NCBI GenBank assembly: GCA_029834535.1 | Contig: JAQMWT010000456.1 | Coordinates: 124,001 to 188,000, forward strand | DNA length: 64,000 bases | Direction of reading: 5' to 3' | Source: Chrysophaeum taylorii | Taxonomy: Eukaryota > Sar > Pelagophyceae > Pelagomonadales > Pelagomonadaceae | Part shown: one piece after another, positions 1-9,487 of the stretch | Position numbering within the stretch: the stretch's first letter is position 1 | Layout of the letters: the number at the start of each line of letters is the position of its first letter | Translations under genes and position numbers: made by a program | Notes under the pieces: generated by a model | Seen by the model: only the letters and a program-made list of their open reading frames with translations | Database searches by the model: none | Told to the model about the DNA's origin: nothing

Positions 1-49
1 CACGTATCGCGCCGGGCGCGCTCGGTTCCTCGCGACCATCGCCGCCGCC

Positions 50-901
50 ATGGAGGCCGAACGCTTTATCGCGCGCACCTCTCTCGTCTTGATCCAGTCC
101 GCGATTCGCCGCGCTCTGTGCGCGCGGCGCGCGCGGAGGGCCCGGTCGGAAAGGGCCGTTTGGGTCCAAAAGACCCGCGCTGCCGGAAATATCCAGCGCG
201 TGCTCCGCGGCCACTACGGTCGCACGGCCTACGAGATAGCCAGACGCCTCGACGAGCTCCGGGATCGCGCGGCGCCTCTGTACCGTCGCCTCGACGTGCT
301 CCGGGTCGAGGCGCGGGACGCGGCCAAGGATACCGAAGAGACGAAATCGCGCCTCGCCGCTTTGCGCGAGGATTCGAACCAGATGGCCGCCGAACTGGCC
401 GAAATCTCGCGCCTCGGACGCCCGGTATTCTGGGACACGGCGCGGCTCACGGGTTACCCCCAGCGCTTCGAGACGAAGTTCCTCGAGGCGCGTTTCGAGG
501 AGCTATTGGACGCGAGCAAATCGCGGCTCGCCGAGCTCGAGGATTTGCTCCAACTTCGCGCCATCGTCGCCCGCGACAAGGAGCGCCTCGTCCGCGAGGT
601 CCGCCGCGAACTCGCGCCCCTCGCCGACGGCCTCGCCGAGCGCGCGCGCGAAAGCCGCGTCTCGCGCCTCCGGGAAAGGGTGCGGTCCGAACGCCGGGCG
701 GCTACCTTCCTCCAATCCAAGGCCCGCGGCGTCCTGGTGCGCAGGGCGCGCGCCCGTCTCGAGGACCGCGACCACTGGCATCATCATCATCATCATCTAG
801 ACGACCACCACGCCTCCTACTACTGGCACGCCCTCACAGACGAAACCAGGTGGGCTCGGCCCCTCGAACTCGTCTACTTCCCACTCCGATCATCATCATG
901 A
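50..901 (+). CDS. IQ-motif protein with a C-terminal WW-like segment
   Basis: A single-exon frame of 283 residues starting at an ATG after a GCCGCC leader. Three IQ-like calmodulin-binding segments are visible: near residues 13-28 (LIQSAIRRALCARRAR), 47-60 (NIQRVLRGHYGR) and 221-236 (FLQSKARGVLVRRAR). A charged, Arg/Glu-rich helical stretch lies between them (about 65-215). Near the C terminus a six-His run (CAT repeat) precedes a segment (YYWHALTDETRWARP) that resembles the second half of a WW domain. This kind of IQ/WW protein is common among flagellar and cytoskeletal scaffolds, but I do not recognise a named orthologue. The stop codon overlaps by 6 nt the stop of the convergent Rieske gene. 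Function as a calmodulin-binding cytoskeletal protein is inference. Confidence 0.75.
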   Translation: MEAERFIARTSLVLIQSAIRRALCARRARRARSERAVWVQKTRAAGNIQRVLRGHYGRTAYEIARRLDELRDRAAPLYRRLDVLRVEARDAAKDTEETKSRLAALREDSNQMAAELAEISRLGRPVFWDTARLTGYPQRFETKFLEARFEELLDASKSRLAELEDLLQLRAIVARDKERLVREVRRELAPLADGLAERARESRVSRLRERVRSERRAATFLQSKARGVLVRRARARLEDRDHWHHHHHHLDDHHASYYWHALTDETRWARPLELVYFPLRSSS

Positions 902-2281
902 AGCACCACCACCACCACCAGCGTGGGCGACGGACTTGCCGGGGAGGAGGGAGGCGTCGAGGTCGCCGCGGATGATGCTCTTGACCTTGCGGGTTGCGGC
1001 GAGGATTCCTGCGGCCACCAGCGCCCCCCCCAATCGAAGCATCGGGGGCTCCGCGAGCGCCAGCGCCAACCCCCCTCCGAGCAACGCCGCGCGCTCGAGG
1101 GTTATCGCCCTCTTCAACGCCTTGCGGCAGTGCGCGCACTGGGAAGAGTGGTATTTCCAGGGGTCGATCATGGCCTTTCGACTCGTGATTGGCTTGAGCT
1201 CGGAATATTTCGCCGGACCAAAACAGCCGCCAGAGGAAGCCATGCCCGAGTCGCGCCAAAAGGTACGCCACGCCGAGCCGCCGAGGTCGGACGACGTGAC
1301 GGCGTTGTACGCTCCGCGCTCGTCGCCCTCCTTCGCGCGGAGCCGGAGCTCGGCGTCGTGCAGCCAGACGTCCGTGTTCAGAAACCGGTTAGTAGCAGCG
1401 TGCGCGAGCCACGTAGGTACGGAATCGGAGAGAGGCGAAACCAAAAATACGCGCGACGCGCCCGGCTTTACCGGGACGCAGTACATCTCGAGCTTGACGT
1501 CGTAAGTGTCGTCGTCTTCGAGACACCTAAAGTGGTAGCGGCACGGAGCGCGAAACGACGTGATACCCTTCCTCGGCTTCCCCCTCACGACGTCCTCGAA
1601 CGTCGACTCGACGTGCGTTTCGTTGCACGCCAAAAGTTTCATCGGGATAGGACCCCCGTCGCTCCGGACGCCCTGAAGACCGTGGTGAGCGAAGGGAATG
1701 TGCGCGGGGTCGTTGAAGTTCTCTATCAGCATGTCGAAAGAATACGGCAAAGTTCTCGAAAAATATGGTTTAGTTTCTTCCGCGAGTCGCGGATACAGCT
1801 TATCGGGGGTATCGTCGATCGACCCATCGAGCACGGGAAAGAACGCCCACACGAGGTCGTTCGTCCGCATCGTCGGCAACGACCTCGCGCTTTTCGCGCG
1901 ATCGGTGTTCCCCTGCGGTACCTTGGCCGTCTTGCCGTCCGCGTCGAATTGCCACCCGTGATACGGACACTCGACGCATCCATCCTCGGTCACACGCCCC
2001 TGGGACAATGGCGCCAGCTTGTGCGGGCACGTGTCCACCAGCACGCTCCACCGACCCTCGTGCTCCCAGACGGCGTACCTTTCGCCGCACACTTCCACGC
2101 GCTGCGGCCCATCCAACGGCCCGAACCCGCTCGCGCTGCACACGGGCAGCCACGACCCCTTCGTCGTCCATTCTGCGTCTACGGTCGTCCTCCTCGTCGT
2201 CGTCGTCGTCGTCGCGCTGAGGGCCCACGCCCGCGCTGCTGCTGCTGCTGCCAACAAAAAGGCCACCGTCATCATCAACAT
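896..2281 (-). CDS. Rieske [2Fe-2S] non-heme oxygenase, pheophorbide a oxygenase/TIC55-like
   Basis: A 461-residue protein. The first ATG in frame is at 2281; the codon just upstream is TTG. The N terminus is a hydrophobic, Ala-rich signal-like segment followed by a Thr/Arg-rich stretch, as expected for a bipartite plastid presequence. The Rieske cluster ligands are present as CPHK at about residue 86 and CPYHGW at about 104. The mononuclear iron site of the family is seen as NFNDPAHIPFAHHG at about 188. The C-terminal PAO-type domain carries the conserved CxxC motif (QCAHCRKAL, about residue 397), typical of PAO/TIC55/PTC52 proteins, followed by hydrophobic segments. Known members are plastid-membrane oxygenases in chlorophyll breakdown or related redox steps. 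The exact substrate cannot be read from sequence. Only 6 nt are shared with the convergent upstream gene. Confidence 0.9.
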   Translation of the reverse strand: MLMMTVAFLLAAAAAARAWALSATTTTTTRRTTVDAEWTTKGSWLPVCSASGFGPLDGPQRVEVCGERYAVWEHEGRWSVLVDTCPHKLAPLSQGRVTEDGCVECPYHGWQFDADGKTAKVPQGNTDRAKSARSLPTMRTNDLVWAFFPVLDGSIDDTPDKLYPRLAEETKPYFSRTLPYSFDMLIENFNDPAHIPFAHHGLQGVRSDGGPIPMKLLACNETHVESTFEDVVRGKPRKGITSFRAPCRYHFRCLEDDDTYDVKLEMYCVPVKPGASRVFLVSPLSDSVPTWLAHAATNRFLNTDVWLHDAELRLRAKEGDERGAYNAVTSSDLGGSAWRTFWRDSGMASSGGCFGPAKYSELKPITSRKAMIDPWKYHSSQCAHCRKALKRAITLERAALLGGGLALALAEPPMLRLGGALVAAGILAATRKVKSIIRGDLDASLLPGKSVAHAGGGGGAS

Positions 2282-2334
2282 CAATTATTTTGTCCTCCTC
2301 GAACTTCAACGGGGAATCTTCCTGATAGTTAGTT

Positions 2335-2366
<32 letters not shown>

Positions 2367-2734
2367 TCCGGATCGTTCTTCTTGAAATGATGGTTGTTCA
2401 CACCACGGGGGGTCCTTTATTTATCCTTAGCCTTACTAGGGGGGTTATATTCGTGTTTTAATCTGCTCGATGGGTGGGGGTCGTCGTCGACGGTTTGTCG
2501 ACGACAACGTCCGGCGCCAGGCCCGTGTGGGCGAGAATCTCGTCGAGGTCAACGCCAGCAACACTGGCAAATCGCCTCTGCCAACAACAACACACTCTCG
2601 CGTTTGCACGCAATATCGGGGTCGGTGCTTTTAAAGGGGCACAAAACCAACCACCTCACCGCTTTCAAGACCCTAGGCTGCACCCATCTGCGCCGTGCAC
2701 GCCCAAGATTGCGGCAACTGGTGTTACAAACTCT
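2282..2734. other. Intergenic stretch with CTTT microsatellite
   Basis: Between the 5' end of the Rieske gene and the 3' end of RPC11. It holds a pure TTTC tetranucleotide tract at about 2333-2369 and AT-richer DNA near 2400-2460. I see no coding signal or RNA gene in it. It should contain the Rieske promoter, because that gene reads away from here to the left. Confidence 0.5.
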
Positions 2735-3067
2735 CTAGTCGCTCCATCGGTGGTGACACGCGACGCACCTATAAAAGACGGTCATCGGCTCGTCCGCTGA
2801 CCTGATCTGAATCTGCATGAAAAAGGCCTCTCGGTGGTTGCAGGCGGGGCACTGAGCTTCGGTTGTGTCGACGTTCGACCACGATTCCGCGCCGCCCATC
2901 ACATCATCGATGCGCTTCTTGGTCGTCGGCACGACAGACGCTCTCTTTCGCCGCGGCACGTGGATGTACGGACAGACGGGACACGCGAACCGCACCTCCT
3001 GCGCGGCCGTTCCGCCGAAATCCACATTCACGTGCAGCAGTGTCCCGTCGTGCGGACAGAACTGCAT
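2735..3067 (-). CDS. POLR3K: RNA polymerase III subunit RPC11 (POLR3K/RPC10 type)
   Basis: A 110-residue protein; human POLR3K is 108. The ATG at 3067 is chosen because it gives the family start MQFCPHDG; the frame is open further upstream without an ATG. The N-terminal zinc ribbon, a middle linker with DDVMGGAESW, and a C-terminal TFIIS-like ribbon (CPAC at about 77, CVAC near the end) are all present. The hairpin motif RSADEPMTVFYRC contains the Asp-Glu pair that stimulates transcript cleavage in TFIIS-like subunits. One oddity: the first ribbon reads CPHD where relatives have CPxC, so one usual zinc cysteine is missing. The subunit acts in Pol III termination, reinitiation and RNA cleavage. 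It is transcribed divergently from histone H2A with 121 bp between the start codons. Confidence 0.92.
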   Translation of the reverse strand: MQFCPHDGTLLHVNVDFGGTAAQEVRFACPVCPYIHVPRRKRASVVPTTKKRIDDVMGGAESWSNVDTTEAQCPACNHREAFFMQIQIRSADEPMTVFYRCVACHHRWSD

Positions 3068-3188
3068 CACCCAATGCTTACCCCCCAAACATAGAACCGC
3101 CGTAAATTTAATTTCAGAGGGTAAAGTGAGAGACCAATCCAACTGTCACTCGAGCGAGCCAGCCAGCGTAACGAGGAGTCAGTAGAAC

Positions 3189-3620
3189 ATGTCGGGCAAA
3201 GGCAAGGGCGGACGCGGCAAGGGCAAGACCGGCACCGGCAAGGCGACCACGAAATCCTCCAAGGCGGGGCTCCAGTTTCCCGTCGGCCGCATCGGGCGCT
3301 ACCTCAAGCAAGGCAAGTACGCGACACGCATCGGCGCCGGCGCGCCGGTCTACCTCGCTGCCGTCCTCGAATACCTCTGCGCGGAGATCCTCGAGCTCGC
3401 GGGGAACGCGGCCCGCGACAACAAGAAGTCCCGCATCGTCCCGCGCCACCTCCAGCTCGCCGTGCGCAACGACGAGGAGCTCAACAAGCTCCTCGGCGGC
3501 GTCACGATTGCCTCGGGTGGTGTCCTCCCGAACATTCACGCTGTCCTTCTGCCGAAAAAGTCCAAGTCCAAATCCACCTCGGGTGGCAAGGCCAGCCAGG
3601 CCGCGAGCCAGGAGTATTAA
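3189..3620 (+). CDS. H2A: Histone H2A, H2A.X type
   Basis: A 143-residue intronless core histone. The basic Gly/Lys tail is followed by the canonical histone fold ([15 protein letters not shown] at about residue 26; the acidic-patch region [23 protein letters not shown] at about 95-117). The C-terminal tail ends in [12 protein letters not shown] fits the S-Q-(E/D)-aromatic/hydrophobic signature phosphorylated by PIKK kinases at DNA breaks, so this copy can serve as H2A.X. No metazoan-type histone 3' stem-loop is visible downstream, which suggests a polyadenylated mRNA. It lies head to head with RPC11 and upstream of the histone chaperone ASF1 in the same direction. Confidence 0.97.
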   Translation: MSGKGKGGRGKGKTGTGKATTKSSKAGLQFPVGRIGRYLKQGKYATRIGAGAPVYLAAVLEYLCAEILELAGNAARDNKKSRIVPRHLQLAVRNDEELNKLLGGVTIASGGVLPNIHAVLLPKKSKSKSTSGGKASQAASQEY

Positions 3621-3892
3621 TTTTAAACCCCCAAACCACAACATGTTATCTTTTAATTTAAAATGTGATGCACCTGTACCTAAAGTGAAGAACTCGCTCT
3701 CTCCCTCCGTCCGACCATGGGCAGGTAGGTGCACGTATAAAATAACGGAGGGTGTTCTATATGGCGAGGAGGACGGTGTGGTGGTGGACAAGCTGGCTCA
3801 ACCCTCTGGCTCGGCGCCATCTCTAGCTAGCTCTAGGCGGTTATTTATTAATTAATTAATTAATTGATTGATTAATAAGCGGATAAGACAAG
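3621..3892. other. Intergenic AT-rich tract after H2A
   Basis: The 3' flank of H2A. It contains a TTAA-rich microsatellite at about 3841-3878 (ATTA repeats) and no convincing coding frame. From 3991 to 4095 the sequence is A-rich and leads into the ASF1 start. Confidence 0.45.
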
Positions 3893-3990
3893 AGACAAGA
3901 CAAGAGACCCACCCACATCCTTCATGCTCCCCACACACACCCACCCCCCCCCTCTTAGCAGTCGACATTTAAAGACAAGACAAGAGGCCC
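3893..3990 (-). repeat. Short retroposed dispersed repeat flanked by 18-bp direct repeats
   Basis: A 62-bp insert (3911-3972) is flanked by near-perfect 18-bp direct repeats (3893-3910 and 3973-3990; core AGACAAGACAAGAG, one mismatch). Reverse-complemented, the insert matches the repeat starting near 28625 (TTTAAATGTCGAC, then GCTAAGAGGGG, then GGGGAGCATGAAGGATG). Relatives occur near 60383 and, more weakly, 43922. Long target duplications are typical of LINE-driven retroposition, so a SINE or truncated LINE tail is likely. Confidence 0.6.
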
Positions 3991-4095
3991 CCGAAAAGGA
4001 CAAAACTCGCGCCCCTTTAAATAAAATGAATTCCCCCCCTCCTTAAAAAAAAAAAAAATCAACGGTCAAAAATTTCAAATTAAAGAGATGAAACG

Positions 4096-4530
4096 ATGGT
4101 GGTGAACGTGACCAATGTTGTCCCCTTGGAGAACCCGAGTTGGTTCAGCAATCCCTTGAGCTTTGAGATCACGTTCGAGTGCGAGGCGGCGCTCGAGGAT
4201 GACCTCGAGTGGCGGGTGATTTATGTCGGAAGCGCTGAAAATTCGTCGTATGATCAAGTACTTGTCGAAGTCCTGGTCGGTCCCGTGCCCAAGGGCACCA
4301 ACAAATTCGTGCTCCACTCCGACGCGCCAGACCCCGCGCTCATCCCCGAAATTGTGGGCATCACGGTGGTGTTGCTGGTGTGCAGCTACCGGCGACAGGA
4401 GTTCGTCCGGATCGGATATTATGTTCGGAACGAGGCGGTCGAGGAGGAGGTGGGACCGACCCATATAGCCCGCACTATTCTCGCCGACAAGCCCCGCGTG
4501 ACGCGCCTCGCTGGAGCTAGGTTTACTTAA
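4096..4530 (+). CDS. ASF1: Histone chaperone ASF1
   Basis: A 144-residue single-exon protein with the full ASF1 N-terminal core. It starts MVVNVTNVVPLENPSWFSNP and continues with FEITFECEAALEDDLEWRVIYVGSAE and the strand LIPEIVGITVVLLVCSYRRQEFVRIGYYV. These blocks are diagnostic of ASF1, which binds the H3-H4 dimer and hands it to CAF-1 or HIRA for nucleosome assembly in the nucleus. The protein is shorter than fungal ASF1 because it lacks a long acidic tail. Start: the ATG at 4096 gives the family start; an earlier ATG at 4088 is out of frame. It lies between H2A and a TPR gene, all on the plus strand. Confidence 0.96.
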   Translation: MVVNVTNVVPLENPSWFSNPLSFEITFECEAALEDDLEWRVIYVGSAENSSYDQVLVEVLVGPVPKGTNKFVLHSDAPDPALIPEIVGITVVLLVCSYRRQEFVRIGYYVRNEAVEEEVGPTHIARTILADKPRVTRLAGARFT

Positions 4531-4564
4531 CGAGGGTTAGGAAGTAAGTCTGGGGCGACGGCCG

Positions 4565-5269
4565 ATGGACGAGGAGGCAGGTCGGCTCTTCGACGAGGGT
4601 TGCGAACTTTCGAGTGCGGGCGAGTTCGGGCGGGCCATCGCGTGCTTCGAAGCGAGCTGCAAGCTTGCCCCCGACGCCCTCACCTTGTGTAACCTTGGGG
4701 TGTCCTACGAACGGACGGGACAAGTGGAGAGCGCGATCAATTGCTACTCGAGGGCCTCTCGACTCGAACCCTGGGACCCCGTGCCGCGCGTCAATCTCGG
4801 GGACGCTTTGGTGCGAGAGTCGCGGTTCGTCGAGGCGGCTAACGCCTACGTCGACGCCCTTCGGGCTGCCGAAAAAGGCGAATTCCTCGACGAGCCGTGG
4901 ACTACTTTGAATAACCTCGGCGTCGCATACGAGAGAACGGGTGATCCCGTAAAGGCCGAGGCCTGTTACAAGAAGGCCCTCGAGGTCAGACCCGACTACG
5001 ATACGGCGAGGTCAAACTACCTCAGAATGGTCAAGATCAGGAAGGAGCCGCCGAAACTACCTCCAAAAAACGACGATCCCGAGGAAATAGCGCCCTTTCG
5101 GGGTCGCCTGCCGGAATTCATCGACGACGACGACGACGACGACGACGATTTCGACGCCTCGGAAATTTCGCGTTCCTCGCCCACTGGTCGCCAGTGCGCT
5201 ACCTGTTCCTGCGGCCCTGGCGGTTTCGTGTGGTCCTGGGCCTCTCTATTTAATATCACCCACTCCTAA
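4565..5269 (+). CDS. TPR-repeat protein with acidic tail
   Basis: A 234-residue protein starting 34 bp after the ASF1 stop. About four tetratricopeptide repeats are readable (about residues 3-36, 37-70, 71-104, 117-150), with repeated pattern cores such as ALTLCNLGVSYERTGQVESA and TTLNNLGVAYERTGDPVKAE. A basic linker, then a run of nine aspartates (a GAC microsatellite) and a Cys-containing tail follow. TPR arrays mediate protein-protein contacts; the partner cannot be read from sequence. The last 30 residues after the Asp run do not look like a domain. Tight spacing to ASF1 suggests either overlapping transcripts or a shared intergenic control region. Confidence 0.8.
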   Translation: MDEEAGRLFDEGCELSSAGEFGRAIACFEASCKLAPDALTLCNLGVSYERTGQVESAINCYSRASRLEPWDPVPRVNLGDALVRESRFVEAANAYVDALRAAEKGEFLDEPWTTLNNLGVAYERTGDPVKAEACYKKALEVRPDYDTARSNYLRMVKIRKEPPKLPPKNDDPEEIAPFRGRLPEFIDDDDDDDDDFDASEISRSSPTGRQCATCSCGPGGFVWSWASLFNITHS

Positions 5270-5736
5270 TTTTTACTTATACTACAGACGCGCTTTCTCT
5301 ATAGAGAGAGAGAACCAGCACGACGCGACGGAACGCAGCAAAATGTACGGAGCGAGGACCTACGCAGTGTGCGCGCAAGCACACAGTTCTTTTCAGCAGT
5401 GCGGGCAACAACATTCAAGAAGAAGCCCCAAGGTTCACACTACTACCATACCACCACCAACGCGTCCTCGAGGCAACTTTCGAAAACCCCGACGGACGGA
5501 CGGACGGACGGGCCCCGCCGGCCCCCTATGGTTTCTTTGTACTTATGCTTCGAGCAAGCGCGGCAGCTGGAAGAAAGGCCAGCGTCTTATTGTGAGTGAT
5601 GAGGCCATCATCATCATCATCATCATCATCATAGAAGTAGAGGTGATGATGATGATGATTTATGTCGAGGAGGCGGCACGCATTCTCGACGCGGCGGCGG
5701 CGGCGATCATTGGTGGCGCGAGGAGAGTGGCAAGAA
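5270..5736. other. Intergenic region with ATC/GAT microsatellites
   Basis: Between the convergent TPR gene and the long minus-strand biosynthetic locus. It contains a TCTCTATAGAGA palindrome near 5297, a GACG run near 5497-5516, and ATC and GAT trinucleotide tracts at about 5608-5660. Frames here are low-complexity and unlikely to be genes. Confidence 0.45.
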
Positions 5737-8700
5737 TCACCGAGGAGGAGGGAACTTGCGCGGAATTTTGTAAACCTTGGTATAGTCTTGGGCGGGGCAG
5801 CCCTGAAGGTAGGTGCCCGGCGGGTAGTCGTAACGGTCGTCGTCGTCCTCTAGACTCGGCAGCTGTGCCATCGGGCCAAGAATGACGCCGTCGGGGACGA
5901 CGTCGCCAGCCCACGTGACGGACGTTGGATGCAAAATTGCGCCGGGGCCGATAATTTTCTCCTGGAACACGAGACGACCGTGCTTGAGGACGTGGGCAAC
6001 GTTGTACGCGCCGTCGTCGACGACGGCGTCGCGACCAACCGTCAGCAAAGGAGGTTCGTAAAACCTGGTCGCGCTGTTGAGAAAGGCGCTCGAGGCAACG
6101 TTTGCCCCGAAGAAGCGCAGGTAGACCTACGATTCTCACTTTGCGATAATAACTCGTGATGCAAAATACGCCGGGAAAGAGCCACGTTCGCGAGACGAGA
6201 GCCGCGCGCGAGCGCGAGGACGTGCCTGTTGATAATGCTAAACGTATGCTGGTAGTTGGCGTAAACGAGCCGAAACCAATAGTCGTCGCGGATCTTCCAG
6301 TCGAAAAACGCGACAAATTGAAAGGCGCGAAAGGCGATGGCCATCGACGCGTAGGCGACGAGAGCGATCGGGCCCACGAGTAGAACCGCGGGCGAGCGTT
6401 CGACCGGCGGGCGCCAGACCTGCGCGCCGTCGCCGCGCGAGCGATACCCGTCCTCGTAATAATCCGATTTGAAGAAATGCGGCATGTCGTAAAAGACCAA
6501 CACCCCGAGCTCGTAGGCTGGAACGAGCGCGACGAAGCCAACCAAGAACATTGCCGCGCCGCGCAGGACCGACTGAACGAGAAAAGCTCCCCAATACGAG
6601 ATCGCCCGGTGCGTTTTTTTTTGTTTCGGCGCCTTCGACGACGACGACGAAAACGTGTTCGACGCGAAGAATGTCGTGCCCGCGCGAACAACGTGGTCTG
6701 CGGACACAATAGTCTGATGGCCTACGACGGCACCCTCTTCGACGACTACGCCGCCGCCAAGCCGCGAGCGTAGTCCGACTTGCGCGCGCGGCCCGATCTT
6801 AACCGCCTCGTACGTTCCAGCTACTCCTTCGCAAGAGATCGTGCAAGCAGAAAGCTGCGCACCGTCGCCGACCTCGATGAGATCAGCCTCGACGGGCGAG
6901 AAAAAGTACAAGCTTACGCAGCTCGACGTCATCCTGTAGAGGTGGTCGGTCGTCGTCAGTAGGTTTGGAAGAAGGACGTACCGTACGCGCATTCCCAGCG
7001 CTTTTAGCAAGGACTGGATGAGGCCATTCTCCTCCCAAATCAACGAACCAAATCCGAGCACGACGCGATACCAATACCATTCGAGGATCCACGTTCGCAG
7101 GCGCCACGTCCAATCGTCGGGCACGCGCGATCCGGGACGCAGGCGTCCGACGAGCATCCATTTGAGAAGAACAACGATCACGCCAGAGACCTGAGTAAAT
7201 TTTGGCTTTTTCAAAAACATCGACGGACGGACGGACGGGCGCCGCCTCAGACAAACATCGCCGCGTAGTAGCCGAGAACGAAGAACGCGAGCTCGCGATA
7301 CCGGAACTCCCACGCGTGCCAGCCCGCCTGCCGCCGCACGACGCCATTTTTTTGGAACAACCACAACAACAACAAAAATTAACCCCGTCGTCGTCGTCGT
7401 CGTCGGGAGAAAATACGACGAGCCTTGTTATCGACGACGAGTCTTGTTATTATTTTTTTATTACCTGCTTGGAGCTGAACTGTACGAGCAAATTAGACGC
7501 GAAGAAGGATCCGTAGAGGAAACAAGGCAGTGCCGCAAGCTTTGCGAGCTCGAAGCATATCCATGAGAGCGTGCTTGGAGACGATGATGATGATGATGTT
7601 TTGACGTTTGCCGTGCCCGCGACCTGGGCCGGATTCGACCGATACAAGCTGCCGCTTTCCAAGATCATTCCAGCGATCGTCGCCGAGCCGTCGTCGAGCA
7701 CGGCGCCGCGTTCGATCTTGCAGCCCGGCATGACAACGGACTGCGATTTGACTTCGGAGAAGGGCTCAAGAATAACAGAGACAAAGCGCATGCCCCCATC
7801 GGGTTCGAACATGCGAGCGAAGATAGAACCACTCGCGGTCGCGTGCCGACCGATCTCGACCAAATCGAATTCTCGAATCAGCACTTTGATTCTCGCGCGA
7901 GGCGATACCCGCGCGCCCATTAAAATGTAAAAGCAGTTCATGAAGAGCGTGTCCGAGATGAAGGTCCCAACCCACAGGTCGAACTGGTCAATCAGTCGGT
8001 CGACGATCCACCAGCGCAGAAAGTACGGCGTGCCGCGTCGCGTCGTCCCGACTCGGTACCGGCCGACGACGAGCCACTTTCCTAATATAATAATTGTGGT
8101 GAGCGAAACCATGAAGAGTGGAATCACCAACGGAAGCAAAAGCCCGTAAGTGTAGGCGTGATCTGCACCGGGAACCTTGATGCGCGACCAGGGCGAACTC
8201 TCGCGCCGAACCTCGATCCGCTTCTTCTTCGTAAAATTGTTGTTCAAAGAACCGGTGATCCACGAGGTCCGCCACTGAACCCAATGTCCGAAATGATACG
8301 ACGGAAGGAGCGCGATGGAGACCAAGAAGACAATCCCGACCACCGACACGGCTTGAATCCCGTCGACAACCCACTGCGGCAGTCTCGCATCCGGGTCGAC
8401 AATACCGTCGGTTGGGAACGGTACGAGTCGAGCCAGTTTGGATTCGTCTTCGGCGCGCGCAATTCGTAGCATTTCTTCGGCCAATTCGGCAATCGTAAGA
8501 TTCGGATCCATGAGCGTGTTGAAAGGCACTTCCACCCGCAGATCCCGACGCAACTGTGACTGCAAACTCAAAGCGTCCTGCGACGACGGACCGAGACGCG
8601 CGACGGAAGTTGTAAGCGGGTTGTCGATCTCTGATATCGATGCGAGAGTGCGAAGAAGAGTGGCTTGTACGTACGCTAGCTGTTCTTGGCGTACTTCCAC

Positions 8701-9270
8701 CTCCACATCGTTCTTCTTGAGTGGTGGTCGTGATGACTGTGCTTCAACGCCGTGCTTCGCCGAAACTCTTGACCGAATCTTGTCGAGCCACCCGTCGCCA
8801 AGAAGAAGGCTAGTCTGGTCATTCATCGCCGCGCGCTGCGAATTCAGGTACCTCTCGAGAACCCGATGCCACGTATTGGAAAACAACGTCGCAAGCTGCG
8901 CCTCCTCGCTTACGATCATTTTTTTGTTGCTGTTGGCGGCGACGATTCGCCTCGTCGAGTTCGATATTTTGCGGGCGAGTTTCTCCATCACCTCGCCCAA
9001 AGCAGTGCTGATCGTCGTCGTCGATCGCCAGTCATATGTCGCTCCTCCTGACATCTTCTCGGGATAATTACTACAAGTCGAGAGATGAGTGGTGTGCATG
9101 TTCAGAGTCACGACGCGCATCCACAAAAAATATTCCGGATTTTCGTTCGTTAGCGACAACAAGGACGGAACCAAGAGCGCCGCGAGGTGAGTCAAGAAGA
9201 ACGGGCGCGGTTCTGCGAACAGGAATGAGAGATTCCACGCGATGTAGGTTTGAATCCACTCTGACATCAT
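5737..9270 (-). CDS. Carrier-like / multi-TM / tandem left-handed beta-helix protein (4 exons)
   Basis: Proposed exons on the minus strand are 9270-7465, 7327-7253, 7190-6186 and 6126-5737 (1,091 aa). All introns (137, 62 and 59 nt) are GT-AG and phase 0. Residues 1-60 are hydrophobic. At about residues 215-285 is a segment like the second half of an acyl/peptidyl carrier domain (QDALSLQSQLRRDL, then PNLTIAELAEEML), but Ala sits where the pantetheinyl Ser is expected. Two repeats follow, each with a pair of transmembrane helices and a left-handed beta-helix region of hexapeptides (for example VEIGDGAQLSACTI and VSADHVVRAGTTFF; the final one is TVGRDAVVDDGAYN). This is the layout of the C-terminal half of Pls-type NRPS-like enzymes. 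The gene may continue upstream into the adenylating enzyme at 9488-13548: a splice from 9538 to 9419 would keep frame. Confidence 0.7.
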
Positions 9271-9487
9271 AGCTGGGAACACTCGAAATTGCACTAGCTC
9301 TTTGCCACCTTTGCCCGAAGAAGAAAGTGCGGGCGTACTCGTCGCGGTGGAAACAACGTCCAAGTGTGTGGTTGGTCGTTGGAGCACGCAGCTCCAGTAC
9401 GCGAGTTCGAAACCAGCGCCTGACGCGAGGGGTGTCAGCTCGGCACGCGTACCACATCTTTTATTGACACCAAAACAAAGAAGCGGT

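Noticed and set aside
923-2332. A 469-residue plus-strand frame
   Set aside because: It is the antisense shadow of the Rieske gene, whose motifs are unambiguous.
3621-3700. Histone-type 3' stem-loop after H2A
   Set aside because: No stem-loop with the expected purine-rich downstream element is visible.
8560-8612. A 27-nt intron just before the carrier-like DAL motif
   Set aside because: GT and AG can be found, but 27 nt is too short for spliceosomal splicing and no family motif is clearly repaired.
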